64,000 nt of DNA from Hymenobacter coccineus (GCF_001816125.1 NZ_MDZA01000415.1:16105-80104); one strand, 5' to 3'; shown: positions 17,773 through 26,187, numbered from the stretch's first letter. Notes: generated from the letters alone by a model not told the origin. Program-made: numbers and translations.

Positions 17773-17838
17773 TTCCTAAGCAAACGAATTGCAAAGCATA
17801 GACCCATAAAAGCAGAAAACGGATAAGAACGACCCCTA

Positions 17839-17927
17839 AAGAATCCGTTCTTATCCGTTAAATCTGCATAATCTGCGGTCAAGAATCCGTTCTTATCCGC
17901 TAAATCCACTTAATCTGCGGTTCAGAC
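17839..17927. repeat. Tandem copies of the element's right arm
   Basis: Two direct copies of about 43 nt (17839-17880 and 17881-17924) both read AAGAATCCGTTCTTATCCG, then (T/C)TAAATC, and end ATCTGCGGT. A shorter inverted piece, ACGGATAAGAACG, lies at 17819-17831, so this end can also fold into a local hairpin. The divergence between copies suggests an older duplication of the terminal repeat. Confidence 0.8.
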
Positions 17928-18584
17928 CTTCAACTGGCAGATTACGGTTTCGCCACCTTTTACTTTCTGGCCTAGCTCCACCTTTACATCAGCGTCGATG
18001 GGCACGAACAGGTCCACGCGTGAGCCGAACTTGATGAAGCCGAACTCCTCGCCCTGGTTCACCTCGTCGCCCTCGTTCACGTACCACACAATGCGGCGAG
18101 CCATGGCCCCCGCAATCTGCCGGAAGAGCACCAGGGGCCCCGCGTCGCTTTCCACCACCACGGTGGTGCGCTCGTTTTGGGTGCTGCTTTTGGGGTGCCA
18201 GGCCACCAAGTAGTTGCCGGGATGGTACTTGAAGTACTTCACCATGCCCGAAATCGGGTTGCGCGTCACGTGTACATTGATGGGCGACATGAACACGCTG
18301 ATCTGCTTGCGCATATCATCGAAATACTCGGGCTCGTACACGTCCTCAATCACCACCACCTTGCCGTCGGCCGGGGCCAGCAGCAGGTCTTCGTGGGTGA
18401 AAAGGTGGCGGAACGGGCTGCGGAAAAACTGAAGCAGCGCCAAAAACGCCACCACCGAAACCCCGGCGAAAATGCGGTTGAAGAGCACCGCCCCTCGGTT
18501 GAACTGGTAGAGGGCCAAATTCAGGGCCAGCAGCACCAAAATGGTTACGAACAGGATGCGGCGGCCTTCTTTGTGTACTTTCAT
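17922..18584 (-). CDS. psd: Phosphatidylserine decarboxylase
   Basis: This 220-residue enzyme is the short PSD-A type and makes phosphatidylethanolamine from phosphatidylserine at the membrane. There are two N-terminal membrane helices (about residues 10-50). MSPINVHVTRNPISG and YHPGNYLVAWHPKSSTQNER are conserved family segments. FIKFGSRVDLF near the C-terminus holds the Gly-Ser site where self-cleavage forms the pyruvoyl group. The stop codon lies within the GxxExxY element arm, and the start codon abuts the repeat at 18585. cdsA, another phospholipid gene, lies upstream beyond gdhA. Confidence 0.93.
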   Translation of the reverse strand: MKVHKEGRRILFVTILVLLALNLALYQFNRGAVLFNRIFAGVSVVAFLALLQFFRSPFRHLFTHEDLLLAPADGKVVVIEDVYEPEYFDDMRKQISVFMSPINVHVTRNPISGMVKYFKYHPGNYLVAWHPKSSTQNERTTVVVESDAGPLVLFRQIAGAMARRIVWYVNEGDEVNQGEEFGFIKFGSRVDLFVPIDADVKVELGQKVKGGETVICQLKV

Positions 18585-18832
18585 AAATCGCTGATTTTGA
18601 CTGATTAACCGGGGTTCCGCTGATTCCAGCGGGGCTGACCAGTACAAAAAATAGAGCGGCTGGGAATGGCAGCCGGGACAAATTACGGTTAGAAACAGAA
18701 AAAGCACGGACCAAGCGGCCCGTGCCTTTCCTTACAACGAAAAACAATCAATTACAGCTCGCGGAACAGCAACTAATAAAATTGACCGATAAATCAGTGA
18801 AATTACGGTTAATCAGTCAAAATCAGCGATTT
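18585..18832. repeat. MITE-like element with perfect 26-bp terminal inverted repeats
   Basis: The outer arms 18585-18610 and 18807-18832 are a perfect 26-bp inverted repeat (starting AAATCGCTGATTTTGACTGA). The element is 248 bp long with no coding capacity. It runs from the base next to the psd start codon to the gdhA stop codon, whose TAA overlaps the right arm. Near the right end, AAATCAGTG, AATTACGG, TTAATCAGTC and AAAATCAGCG form phased short repeats. A gdhA terminator lies inside. Confidence 0.82.
18696..18726 (-). terminator. Terminator downstream of gdhA
   Basis: Minus-strand GCACGGGCC and GGTCCGTGC form a 9-bp stem (one G-U pair, 4-nt loop) followed by TTTTTCTGTTT. It lies inside the 248-bp repeat element, about 105 bp past the gdhA stop, and would separate gdhA from psd transcription. 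Confidence 0.8.
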
Positions 18833-20117
18833 AGAAACCGCCGCGGAACTTGTAGGTCTGGGCCACCTTATCAATGGCCACCACGTAGGCCGCGATGCGC
18901 AGCGAGATGTTGTATTTCAGGCTGGTTTGGTACACTTTCTCAAAGGCGTCGGTCATGATGCGGTCGGCGCGTTCGGTCACCATCTGCTCGGTCCACTTGA
19001 AGCCCTGCTTGTTCTGTACCCATTCGAAGTAGCTCACCGTCACACCGCCCGAGTTGGCCAGAATGTCGGGTACCACCGAAATACCTTTTTCGTAAATGAT
19101 GGGGTCGGCCGAGGCCGAAGTAGGGCCGTTGGCGCCCTCCACGATCAGCTTGGCCTGGATCTGGCCGGCGTTGTGCTCCGTGATAACGTTCTCGATGGCG
19201 GCGGGCACCAGCACGTCCACGGGCGCGGTCAGCAACTCCTCGGCGTCCATCGACACGGCTCCCGCGAAGCCTTCGAGGCGGCCGCCGTGGGCATTTTTGT
19301 AGGCAATGGCCTCGTCGATGTTGATGCCGTCGGCATTCCAGTAAGCACCCGAAATATCCGACACAGCCTTGATTTTCAAGCCTTTGTCAAACATCAGCTT
19401 GGCCGTCCACGAGCCCACGTTGCCGAAGCCCTGAATGGCCACCGAGGTATCCTCGATTTCCATGCCCAGCTTGGCCATTGCGGCCAGGCACGACACCATT
19501 ACGCCGCGGCCGGTAGCCTCGGTGCGGCCCAGCGAACCGCCCAGCACCAGGGGTTTGCCCGTCACAACGGCCGGGGAGGTCATGCCCACGGTCTTGGAGA
19601 ATTCATCCATCAGCCAGGCCATTTCGCGGGGCCCCGTGCCCATGTCGGGGGCCGGAATGTCGCGGTCGGGGCCAAACACGTCCTTGAGGGCCAGCGTGTA
19701 GCCGCGGGTCATGCGCTCAATCTCGCCGGCGCTCATCGTGGTCGGGTCGCAGATGATGCCACCCTTGGCCCCGCCGTAGGGAATGTCCACCACGGCGCAC
19801 TTCCAGGTCATCCAAGCCGCCAGGGCCTTTACCTCGTCGAGGTACACGTTTTTATCGTACCGGATGCCACCTTTCGAGGGCCCCAGGATAGTGTTGTGAA
19901 TCACGCGGTAGCCCTCAAACACGCGCACCTTGCCGTTGTCCATCGTCACGGGGATGTGCACGATGACCTGCTTGTCCGCGGCTTTGAGCACGTTGTAGGT
20001 TTCCTCGTCGAGGCCGAGGATATCGGCGGCGACGTTGAAACGGGACATCATCGATTCCAGCGGGTTTTCGCGGTCGGTGAGCGGGGCAGGTTCTTTATAA
20101 ACGGTGTGGGCAGCCAT
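18831..20117 (-). CDS. gdhA: Glu/Leu/Phe/Val dehydrogenase (glutamate dehydrogenase)
   Basis: This 428-residue enzyme interconverts glutamate and 2-oxoglutarate plus ammonia. LGPSKGGIRY and VDIPYGGAKGGI contain the substrate and catalytic lysines. DMGTGPREMAWLMDEFS follows, and VAIQGFGNVGSWTAKL is the Rossmann nucleotide-binding motif. Length and the N-terminal SMMSRFNVAADILGL fit hexameric class I enzymes, which are usually NAD-linked; cofactor choice is not proven. It has its own terminator, and its 130-bp upstream gap to cdsA is AT-rich, so it is probably a single-gene unit. Confidence 0.93.
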   Translation of the reverse strand: MAAHTVYKEPAPLTDRENPLESMMSRFNVAADILGLDEETYNVLKAADKQVIVHIPVTMDNGKVRVFEGYRVIHNTILGPSKGGIRYDKNVYLDEVKALAAWMTWKCAVVDIPYGGAKGGIICDPTTMSAGEIERMTRGYTLALKDVFGPDRDIPAPDMGTGPREMAWLMDEFSKTVGMTSPAVVTGKPLVLGGSLGRTEATGRGVMVSCLAAMAKLGMEIEDTSVAIQGFGNVGSWTAKLMFDKGLKIKAVSDISGAYWNADGINIDEAIAYKNAHGGRLEGFAGAVSMDAEELLTAPVDVLVPAAIENVITEHNAGQIQAKLIVEGANGPTSASADPIIYEKGISVVPDILANSGGVTVSYFEWVQNKQGFKWTEQMVTERADRIMTDAFEKVYQTSLKYNISLRIAAYVVAIDKVAQTYKFRGGF

Positions 20118-20247
20118 GGTTGATAATGAGGTTAATGGGAGTTGTTAGGTGGGATAAAGCAAATACGTTTTAGCGGCGCAAAGGTATTGATTTTGCCCCG
20201 TTATACGAACAATTGTTAGTTTTGTATTCTTTGCCGCCGCTCCGCAA

Positions 20248-21255
20248 TTATCCCGCCAGCAATTGTAGCAGCACCAGCACCGGCAGCACCAACAGGAAGG
20301 CGTCGAAGCGGTCGAGCAACCCGCCGTGGCCGGGCAAAAACGTGCCCGAGTCCTTCACCCCCGCGCTGCGCTTAAGCATCGACTCGGCCAGGTCACCCAG
20401 GGGCCCAAACACCGCCACCACGCCCGCCGCTACCAGCCGGTGCGTCAGCGGAATATCCGGCACAAACTGCCCGAACGCCCAGCCCGTGGCCAGCGCCAGC
20501 AAAGCCCCGCCGGCCCAGCCCTCCCACGTTTTGCCCGGCGAAATGCTAGGCGCCAGCTTGTGCTTGCCAAAGTTTTTGCCGGCGATGTACGCCCCGGTAT
20601 CGGCCGCCCACACGAGGATGATGAGGCAGAAAACGTGGTGCGGGTCGTAATGCCGGATGCCGTGTAGAAGCGGTTGTGCAAAGGCCAGAAATTGCAGCAA
20701 AGCCATCGGCAAACTGACGTATAGGAGGCCCCAAAACGTCATTGCAGCGTTGCCAAACGGGTTATCGTGTTTTGGCCATTGCCGCATTTCACGTAGCAAG
20801 AGCAAGACCATCACGACAAATGCCAAACACCCAATTGCAGTGAGTGCTCCAGCTGCGAGCCAGTTTGAGAATATGATTTGATGCTCAAGTGTCGCCCCAT
20901 CTCCAACCCGAACGTCCACGCCCCCTATCACAAGCGTCGTATTGTTGGCTGAGGCGTGCCAATAATGGGGTAGCGCTAGCCAAGCGTGAACGATTGCGAA
21001 CAAGACAACGCTTGCCACAATGCCAATCCACTTGGCTGGCGCGTATCCGGCAGCCCGCGTAATCCGGTAGAACTCCTTGAGCATCACCGCCTGCACCGCC
21101 GCGAAGAACAGCCCGAATGAAATAGGGCCCCCGTAGGTGCAGCCGATGAGCAGCGCCGCCGCGATGGTGCCCCAGATGACGCGCAGGCGCAGGTTGCTGG
21201 GGGCGCGCTTGGTGGCGGGGGGCAGGGCGTCGGCGGGGGGCAGGTCGGGGTTCAA
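20248..21255 (-). CDS. cdsA: Phosphatidate cytidylyltransferase
   Basis: This 335-residue multi-pass membrane enzyme makes CDP-diacylglycerol from phosphatidate and CTP. The signature near the C-terminus, SMLKRSAGVKDSGTFLPGHGG followed by LLDRFDAFL, is diagnostic. FGKHKLAPSISPGKTWEGW precedes it. About seven or eight membrane helices are expected. The middle of the gene (about 20650-21030) is noticeably AT-richer and uses less biased codons than both ends. It probably shares a transcript with the upstream CPBP protease gene, 40 bp away. Confidence 0.93.
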   Translation of the reverse strand: MNPDLPPADALPPATKRAPSNLRLRVIWGTIAAALLIGCTYGGPISFGLFFAAVQAVMLKEFYRITRAAGYAPAKWIGIVASVVLFAIVHAWLALPHYWHASANNTTLVIGGVDVRVGDGATLEHQIIFSNWLAAGALTAIGCLAFVVMVLLLLREMRQWPKHDNPFGNAAMTFWGLLYVSLPMALLQFLAFAQPLLHGIRHYDPHHVFCLIILVWAADTGAYIAGKNFGKHKLAPSISPGKTWEGWAGGALLALATGWAFGQFVPDIPLTHRLVAAGVVAVFGPLGDLAESMLKRSAGVKDSGTFLPGHGGLLDRFDAFLLVLPVLVLLQLLAG

Positions 21256-21294
21256 CAGCAGGAGTGAAAGAAGGGCGGGGGAGAGGACGCCAAA

Positions 21295-22278
21295 TTACGG
21301 CATGGGTTGGCCCGGGCCCACGGCCACGCCCTGGCGGCTGACGGTGCGCATCGCGCGCGGGGCCCCCATGCGCTGGCGCAGGCCCCACAGCAGCCCGCCC
21401 GCCAGCACGGCCGAGACCAGGGCCAGCGGCCAGGGCAGGGCGTCGGTGCTATCCGGGTCGAAGGCCGTGTTCCAGCCAAAGGCCCCGCGCTGCACCAGGT
21501 ACAGCAGCACCAGCTGGAAGGCGTTGTTGGTAAAGTGCGCGGCCATGGGCACCAGGATGTTGCCACTCCACTCGTATAAGTAGCCCAGCACGAGCCCCAG
21601 CACGAAGCGCGGCACAAACCCAAAAAACTGGAAGTGGATGGCGCTGAAAATGGCCGCCGCCGCCCACACGCCCGCGTGCCGCGAGCCAAACCAGCGCACC
21701 AGGTTCTGCTGCATCACGCCCCGGAACACCAGTTCCTCGGCCACGGCCGGCACCACGGCAATCACCAGCACGCCCACCAGCAGCCGGCCCACGGTGCCAA
21801 ACTGCGTCAGGAACTTGGTGAGGGCCCCGGCCTGGTCTTCACTGGCGCGGGCCCATACCTCAAAGCCGTGCAGGAACGCGGGGAAGTGCACGTCCGCGTT
21901 CCACGCCACCAGCACCGACATGAGCGGAATGAGCACCAAAATGAGGGCCCCTGCGGCCACTGGCCAGCCCGCGCTGCCCAGGCGGCGCGGCGCGAAGTAG
22001 CCGGCCCACGGGGCCCCTACCACGGCCGGCATGAGGGCCGCGCCGGCCCCCAGGCCCGCCAGCGAGCAGCCCTGCAAAAGCATCAGCGCGGCCCAGCCCT
22101 GGGGGCTGCCGGCAGGGTTGGCGCTGATTTGCCCGAAGGCGGCCAGCGAGTAGCCGAATACCTGCGTGATGAGCAGCAGGGCCACGAAGCTGCCCAGGCA
22201 CAGGCCGGCGAAGGCCAGGCCCACCAGCACCAGGATTTGCAAAAGCGGGTGCATGGGGCGGGCGGGGAAACCTTTCAT
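21295..22278 (-). CDS. CPBP family intramembrane metalloprotease
   Basis: This protein of about 327 residues has seven or eight hydrophobic segments. EELVFRGVMQQNLVRW contains the EExxxR motif of CPBP (Rce1/Abi) glutamic/metallo proteases. FSAIHFQFFGFVPRFVLGLVLGYLYEWSGNI carries the following conserved His, and HFTNNAFQLVLLYL the HxxxN motif. Substrates are unknown; relatives process prenylated or bacteriocin-related peptides. The exact start is uncertain among ATGs at 22290, 22278 and 22254. Confidence 0.88.
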   Translation of the reverse strand: MKGFPARPMHPLLQILVLVGLAFAGLCLGSFVALLLITQVFGYSLAAFGQISANPAGSPQGWAALMLLQGCSLAGLGAGAALMPAVVGAPWAGYFAPRRLGSAGWPVAAGALILVLIPLMSVLVAWNADVHFPAFLHGFEVWARASEDQAGALTKFLTQFGTVGRLLVGVLVIAVVPAVAEELVFRGVMQQNLVRWFGSRHAGVWAAAAIFSAIHFQFFGFVPRFVLGLVLGYLYEWSGNILVPMAAHFTNNAFQLVLLYLVQRGAFGWNTAFDPDSTDALPWPLALVSAVLAGGLLWGLRQRMGAPRAMRTVSRQGVAVGPGQPMP

Positions 22279-22328
22279 GGCGGCGGGCAAGTTCGGGAGG
22301 TCGTAAATTTACCCCAGATTTAATTTAG

Positions 22329-22389
22329 GCTTGCTTTAAAGCAAGCTACTAAGGACGTCATGCTGAGCGCAGCCGAAGCATGACGTCCT
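22329..22389. repeat. REP-like palindromes between divergent genes
   Basis: Two palindromes lie side by side. The first, GCTTGC-TTTAAA-GCAAGC (22329-22346), is short. The second, AGGACGTCATGC with GCATGACGTCCT (22352-22389, perfect 12-bp arms, centre TGAGCGCAGCCGAA), matches the element at 15981-16025. They sit in the 131-bp gap between the divergent CPBP and dus genes, 21 bp before the dus start codon. Confidence 0.85.
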
Positions 22390-22409
22390 AACTTAATCCC
22401 CTTATTCCC

Positions 22410-23402
22410 GTGGTCAACATCGGTCCCAATATCCAGCTTCCTGATTTTCCGCTGCTGCTCGCGCCCATGGAGGACGTGAGCGACCCGCCCTTCCGCGCCG
22501 TGTGCAAGGCCAATGGGGCCGACCTGATGTACACCGAGTTCATCTCGTCGGAGGGCCTCATCCGGGCCGCGGCCAAGAGCCGCAAGAAGCTGGACGTGTT
22601 TGATTACGAGCGACCCATCGGCATCCAGCTTTTTGGCTCCGACGTGGAAACGATGGGCGAGTGCGCCGCCATCAGCACCGAGGCGGGCCCCGACCTCATC
22701 GACATCAACTACGGCTGCCCGGTGAAGCAGGTGGCCTGCCGCGGCGCCGGCGCGGCCCTGCTGCGCGACATTCCGAAGATGGTGGAGATGACGGCCGCCG
22801 TTATCCGCAACACCCACTTGCCGGTGACGGTGAAAACGCGCCTGGGCTGGGACGAGGGCACCAAAAACGTGGAGGACGTGGCCGAGCGCCTGCAAGACAT
22901 CGGCATCGCGGCCCTCACGGTGCACGGCCGCACGCGGGTGCAGCTCTACAAGGGTGAGGCCGATTGGCGCCTGATTGCCCGCATTAAGGACAACCCGCGC
23001 ATCCATATCCCCATTTTCGGCAACGGCGACATTACAACGCCCGAAAAGGCGCTGGAGTACAAAAACCGCTACGGCGTGGACGGTGTGATGGTGGGCCGCG
23101 CCAGCATCGGCTACCCCTGGATCTTCCGCGAAATCAAGCACTACGTGGCCACCGGCACCCTGCTGGCCCCGCCCACGCTGGAAGAGCGGGTGGCCATGTG
23201 CCAGATGCACTTCGACCGCAGCGTGGAGTGGAAGGGGCCCCGGGTGGGCATCTTTGAAATGCGCCGCCACTACGCCCACTACTTCCGCGGCCTGGAGGGC
23301 GCCAAGGCCTGGCGCACCCGCCTCGTGGACGCCGAAACGCCCGAGGCGGTGTACGAAATCATGGCCGAAATTGCCCGCAGCGAGGCCGTGCTGGTGGGGT
23401 AG
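22410..23402 (+). CDS. dusB: tRNA-dihydrouridine synthase
   Basis: This 330-residue FMN enzyme reduces uridine to dihydrouridine in tRNA D-loops. APMEDVSDPPFR is the N-terminal family signature. INYGCPVKQVACRGAGAALL carries the catalytic Cys region, VKTRLGWDEG and LTVHGRTRVQLYKGEADW follow, and the FMN-phosphate segments IFGNGDI and VMVGRASIGYPWIF complete the TIM barrel. A short helical C-terminal domain binds tRNA. It is the DusB-like type. The start is GTG at 22410, just after the REP-like palindrome. Confidence 0.92.
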   Translation: MVNIGPNIQLPDFPLLLAPMEDVSDPPFRAVCKANGADLMYTEFISSEGLIRAAAKSRKKLDVFDYERPIGIQLFGSDVETMGECAAISTEAGPDLIDINYGCPVKQVACRGAGAALLRDIPKMVEMTAAVIRNTHLPVTVKTRLGWDEGTKNVEDVAERLQDIGIAALTVHGRTRVQLYKGEADWRLIARIKDNPRIHIPIFGNGDITTPEKALEYKNRYGVDGVMVGRASIGYPWIFREIKHYVATGTLLAPPTLEERVAMCQMHFDRSVEWKGPRVGIFEMRRHYAHYFRGLEGAKAWRTRLVDAETPEAVYEIMAEIARSEAVLVG

Positions 23403-23564
23403 GGCCCCGGGCCGGGCTGCTGGCTTTTCCGCCAGCTGCCCGATAATCGCTGAAAAACACACCTGGGGGCCCTGATCTTTGGCTACGATTAGCGGGCTGC
23501 CGGCGAAAAAGCCGGCACCGCGCCCGCCCATTGCCGCCGCCCAACGGCCAATTCAACCCCCTGA

Positions 23565-24773
23565 ATGATTACGATTTACGACCAGAAATCCCGCGTGAAG
23601 ATATTGGTGGCCGTGGGGGCCCTGCTCATCGGGGCGGCCACGGTGGTGTACACCAACATCTTGGTGCGGCAGGTGGCCCGGCGCGAGCAAGAGCAGATTG
23701 AGCTGTATGCCAAGGCCCAGCGCTACATCGTGAACTCGGAAGAGGAGAGTGGCCTCATCTTCGTGCAGGAGCAGATTATCAACGTCAACAAGACGATTCC
23801 CATCATCTTCACCAACGACGCGGGCGTCATCGGTGGGGCCCGCAACGTGGACATTCCGCGCCACCTGGCCCCCGCCGATTCGGTGGCGCGCCTGCACCGC
23901 GAGCTGGCCCTGATGAAGGAGCGCCACCCGCCCATTGTGGTGGAGTACGCCGCCGGGGCCCGCGACTACATCTACTACAACGACTCGCACCTGCTGGCTC
24001 AGCTGCGCACCTACCCGCTGGTGCAGCTCGGCGTCATCACCTCGCTGGCCGTGATGGCCTACTTCGCCTTCAGCTACTCGAAGCGCTCGGAGCAAAACCG
24101 CGTGTGGGTGGGCCTGGCCAAGGAAACGGCCCACCAGCTGGGCACGCCGCTCAGCAGCCTGGTGGGCTGGCAGAGCTACCTGCGCGAGTCGGCGCGCTTC
24201 GCCAACGAGCCCATTGTGGAGGAGCTGGGCAAGGACATCCGGCGGCTGGAAATCATCACCGAGCGGTTTTCCAACATCGGCTCAGTGCCGGTGCTCAACG
24301 ACGAAAACTTGCTGCAAGTGACGCGCAACGCCATCGATTACCTCCAGAGCCGGGTGTCGAAAAAGGTGAAGTTCACCATCGAAACCGACCTGCCACTCGA
24401 CACGCCGGCCCGCGTGAACGTGCCGCTGTTTGACTGGGTGGTGGAGAACATTTGCAAGAACGCCGTGGACGCCATGGAGGGCCGCGGGGCCATCACGCTG
24501 CACCTGCGCCGCGTGCGGGTGCGCCGCAGCTGGTACCGCCGCGCCGCGCCCGGCCGCCAAGTGGCCGTCGACATCACCGACACGGGCAAGGGCATTCCCA
24601 AAAACAAGCTCGAAAGCGTGTTCCTGCCCGGCTTCACCACCAAGCGCCGGGGCTGGGGGCTGGGCCTGGCCCTGGCCAAGCGCATCATCGAGAACTACCA
24701 CGAAGGCAAGCTCTTTGTGAAGTGGAGCGAGCTGGGCCGCGGCACCACGTTCCGCATCGTGCTGAACCAGTGA
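23565..24773 (+). CDS. Sensor histidine kinase
   Basis: This 402-residue membrane kinase has helix 1 at residues 12-34 and helix 2 near 150-170. A periplasmic sensor of about 115 residues lies between them. The HisKA box AKETAHQLGTPLSSL holds the phosphorylated His near residue 189. The ATPase domain has ENICKNAVDAM (N box), DITDTGKGIP (G1) and GWGLGLALAKRI (G2). No response regulator is adjacent, so it is an orphan kinase; the nearest regulator in the window is the LytTR protein at 52377. A GATCTTTG sequence about 85 bp upstream may be the -7 element. Confidence 0.92.
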   Translation: MITIYDQKSRVKILVAVGALLIGAATVVYTNILVRQVARREQEQIELYAKAQRYIVNSEEESGLIFVQEQIINVNKTIPIIFTNDAGVIGGARNVDIPRHLAPADSVARLHRELALMKERHPPIVVEYAAGARDYIYYNDSHLLAQLRTYPLVQLGVITSLAVMAYFAFSYSKRSEQNRVWVGLAKETAHQLGTPLSSLVGWQSYLRESARFANEPIVEELGKDIRRLEIITERFSNIGSVPVLNDENLLQVTRNAIDYLQSRVSKKVKFTIETDLPLDTPARVNVPLFDWVVENICKNAVDAMEGRGAITLHLRRVRVRRSWYRRAAPGRQVAVDITDTGKGIPKNKLESVFLPGFTTKRRGWGLGLALAKRIIENYHEGKLFVKWSELGRGTTFRIVLNQ

Positions 24774-25076
24774 GTATTAACCAGCGATAATAAGTAAAAT
24801 AGCGGGAGAAATTCGGCCGCCGCCGCGGCCCGGGCACCGCGTGCCTGCCGGGCGGTGCTGCGGCCGGGCGCAACGCGTTTCCAAGATTGGGGCCCGGCGA
24901 AGTAGGATCCGGGCAAACGCTCCGAGGGGCAAGTTATTGCGGTAATTGTGGAGCTTATCAAGAAAATGAATAACTATTCCGAGATGTCAGCGTAAGCGGG
25001 GCCAGTTCATCGGACTTCCCTTTCGAAGTGGATTTTTTCATTAGCAAACCCCTGACGTTTGCACATACTGTTCATT
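24774..25076. other. Non-coding gap
   Basis: This gap of about 300 bp has a GC-rich first half with short imperfect palindromes around GGCCCGGGCACCG and CGGGCGGTGCTGCGGCC. The second half is AT-richer and leads into the next gene. TGACGTTTG at 25053-25061 is a weak -7 candidate. I see no gene, tRNA or clear terminator. Confidence 0.5.
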
Positions 25077-26072
25077 ATGAATCCTGATTATCCCACCCAA
25101 TTGGCCCCGGCCTACGCCGCGCCGCACAAGCGCATTTCCTGGGGCGCCGTGTTTGCTGGCGCGCTGCTGGCCCTCGTTACCCAACTGGGCCTCGGCCTGC
25201 TCGGGGCCGGCATTGGCCTGAGCACTGTGGACCCCATGCAGGAGCAAAACCCGGTGAGTGGCCTCGGCACGGGCGCCATCATCTGGTACGGTCTCAGCAC
25301 GCTGGTGGCCCTGTACGTGGGCGGCATGGTGGCCGGCCGCCTGGCCGGGGCCCCGCGCCGCGTGGATGGCTTGTTGCACGGCCTGCTGAGCTGGGGCCTA
25401 GTGACGCTGTTTACCTTCTACCTGCTCACCACGGCCGTGGGCGGCATTATCAGCGGCGTGGGCGGCGTGGCTGGCCGGGCCCTCACCGCTGCCGGTAGCG
25501 GCATTGCCGCCGTGGCCCCCGGTGCCGGCGACGCCATCAAGGGCGAGCTGAAAGAGCAGGGCATCGACCTGAACGACGTGAAGCGCGAAGCCCGCTTGCT
25601 GCTGAACCAGACCGGCAAGGCTGACCTCCAGCCCGGGGCCCTCGAAGGCCAGGCCCGCGCCGCCGGCCGCACCGCCAAAGCCGAAGCCGAGCAAAGCGCT
25701 GCCAACCCCCAGGATGCCGGTAACAACTTCGATCAACTCATCGACAACCTGACGTCGAAAGCCGACAACATTGGCAACGCCGCCGACCGTGACGCCGCCG
25801 TGAACGTGGTGATGAAGCGCACCGGCAAGACCCGCGCCGAGTCGGAGCAGGTTGTAGATAACTGGATTAGCACCGCCAAGCAGGCCCAGGCCAAGCTGAA
25901 AGAAACCAAGGACGCCGCCGCCCGCAAGGCCCGCGAGGCCGGCGACGCCGCCGCCTCGGGCTTGTCGAAGGCCGCCATCTTCGCCTTCATCGGCATGGTG
26001 CTGGGGGCCGCGGCCGCCGGCTTCGGTGGCCGCCAGGCCACGCCCGACGAGCGCCTGGTTGTTCGCGCGTAA
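25077..26072 (+). CDS. Membrane protein with paired N-terminal helices and Ala-rich coiled region
   Basis: In this 331-residue protein, residues 17-40 and 58-80 are membrane helices (SWGAVFAGALLALVTQLGLGLLGAGIG and LVALYVGGMVAGRLAG). A third lies near 95-120 and a last helix near 300-320. The middle third is a hydrophilic Ala/Lys/Asp-rich helical region. The N-terminal pattern resembles the YrzE/TIGR04086-like membrane family; function is unknown. The ATG at 25077 fits the short leader. A strong terminator follows at 26086. Confidence 0.72.
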   Translation: MNPDYPTQLAPAYAAPHKRISWGAVFAGALLALVTQLGLGLLGAGIGLSTVDPMQEQNPVSGLGTGAIIWYGLSTLVALYVGGMVAGRLAGAPRRVDGLLHGLLSWGLVTLFTFYLLTTAVGGIISGVGGVAGRALTAAGSGIAAVAPGAGDAIKGELKEQGIDLNDVKREARLLLNQTGKADLQPGALEGQARAAGRTAKAEAEQSAANPQDAGNNFDQLIDNLTSKADNIGNAADRDAAVNVVMKRTGKTRAESEQVVDNWISTAKQAQAKLKETKDAAARKAREAGDAAASGLSKAAIFAFIGMVLGAAAAGFGGRQATPDERLVVRA

Positions 26073-26085
26073 CTACCTAAAGTTG

Positions 26086-26119
26086 AACGGCCTCTTCGGC
26101 TCGGAGAGGCCGTTTTTTT
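26086..26119 (+). terminator. Rho-independent terminator
   Basis: AACGGCCTCT and AGAGGCCGTT form a perfect 10-bp stem with a 9-nt loop, followed by a run of T. It closes the membrane protein gene upstream. Confidence 0.9.
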
Positions 26120-26187
26120 ACGCCCTCTTTGTTGGCTTTCGACTGCTTTCTCTTTTCATCTTATTCTTTTTCCCCACCCATTTTCTC

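Larger units (their letters stand above)
17220..17927. mobile_element. Inverted-repeat element carrying a GxxExxY gene
   Basis: Left arm 17220-17267 and right arm 17881-17927 are inverted copies of about 47 nt, differing by one base and a one-base indel. Each begins GTCTGAACCGCAGATTAAG when read inward. The arms contain GATT/GGAT motifs spaced about 10-12 nt apart. The left arm supplies the TGA stop of the upstream enzyme gene, and the right arm supplies the TGA stop of convergent psd. The only gene inside is the GxxExxY ORF, and internal GC is lower than outside. No target duplication is evident. This looks like a compact mobile or repetitive element. Confidence 0.72.
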
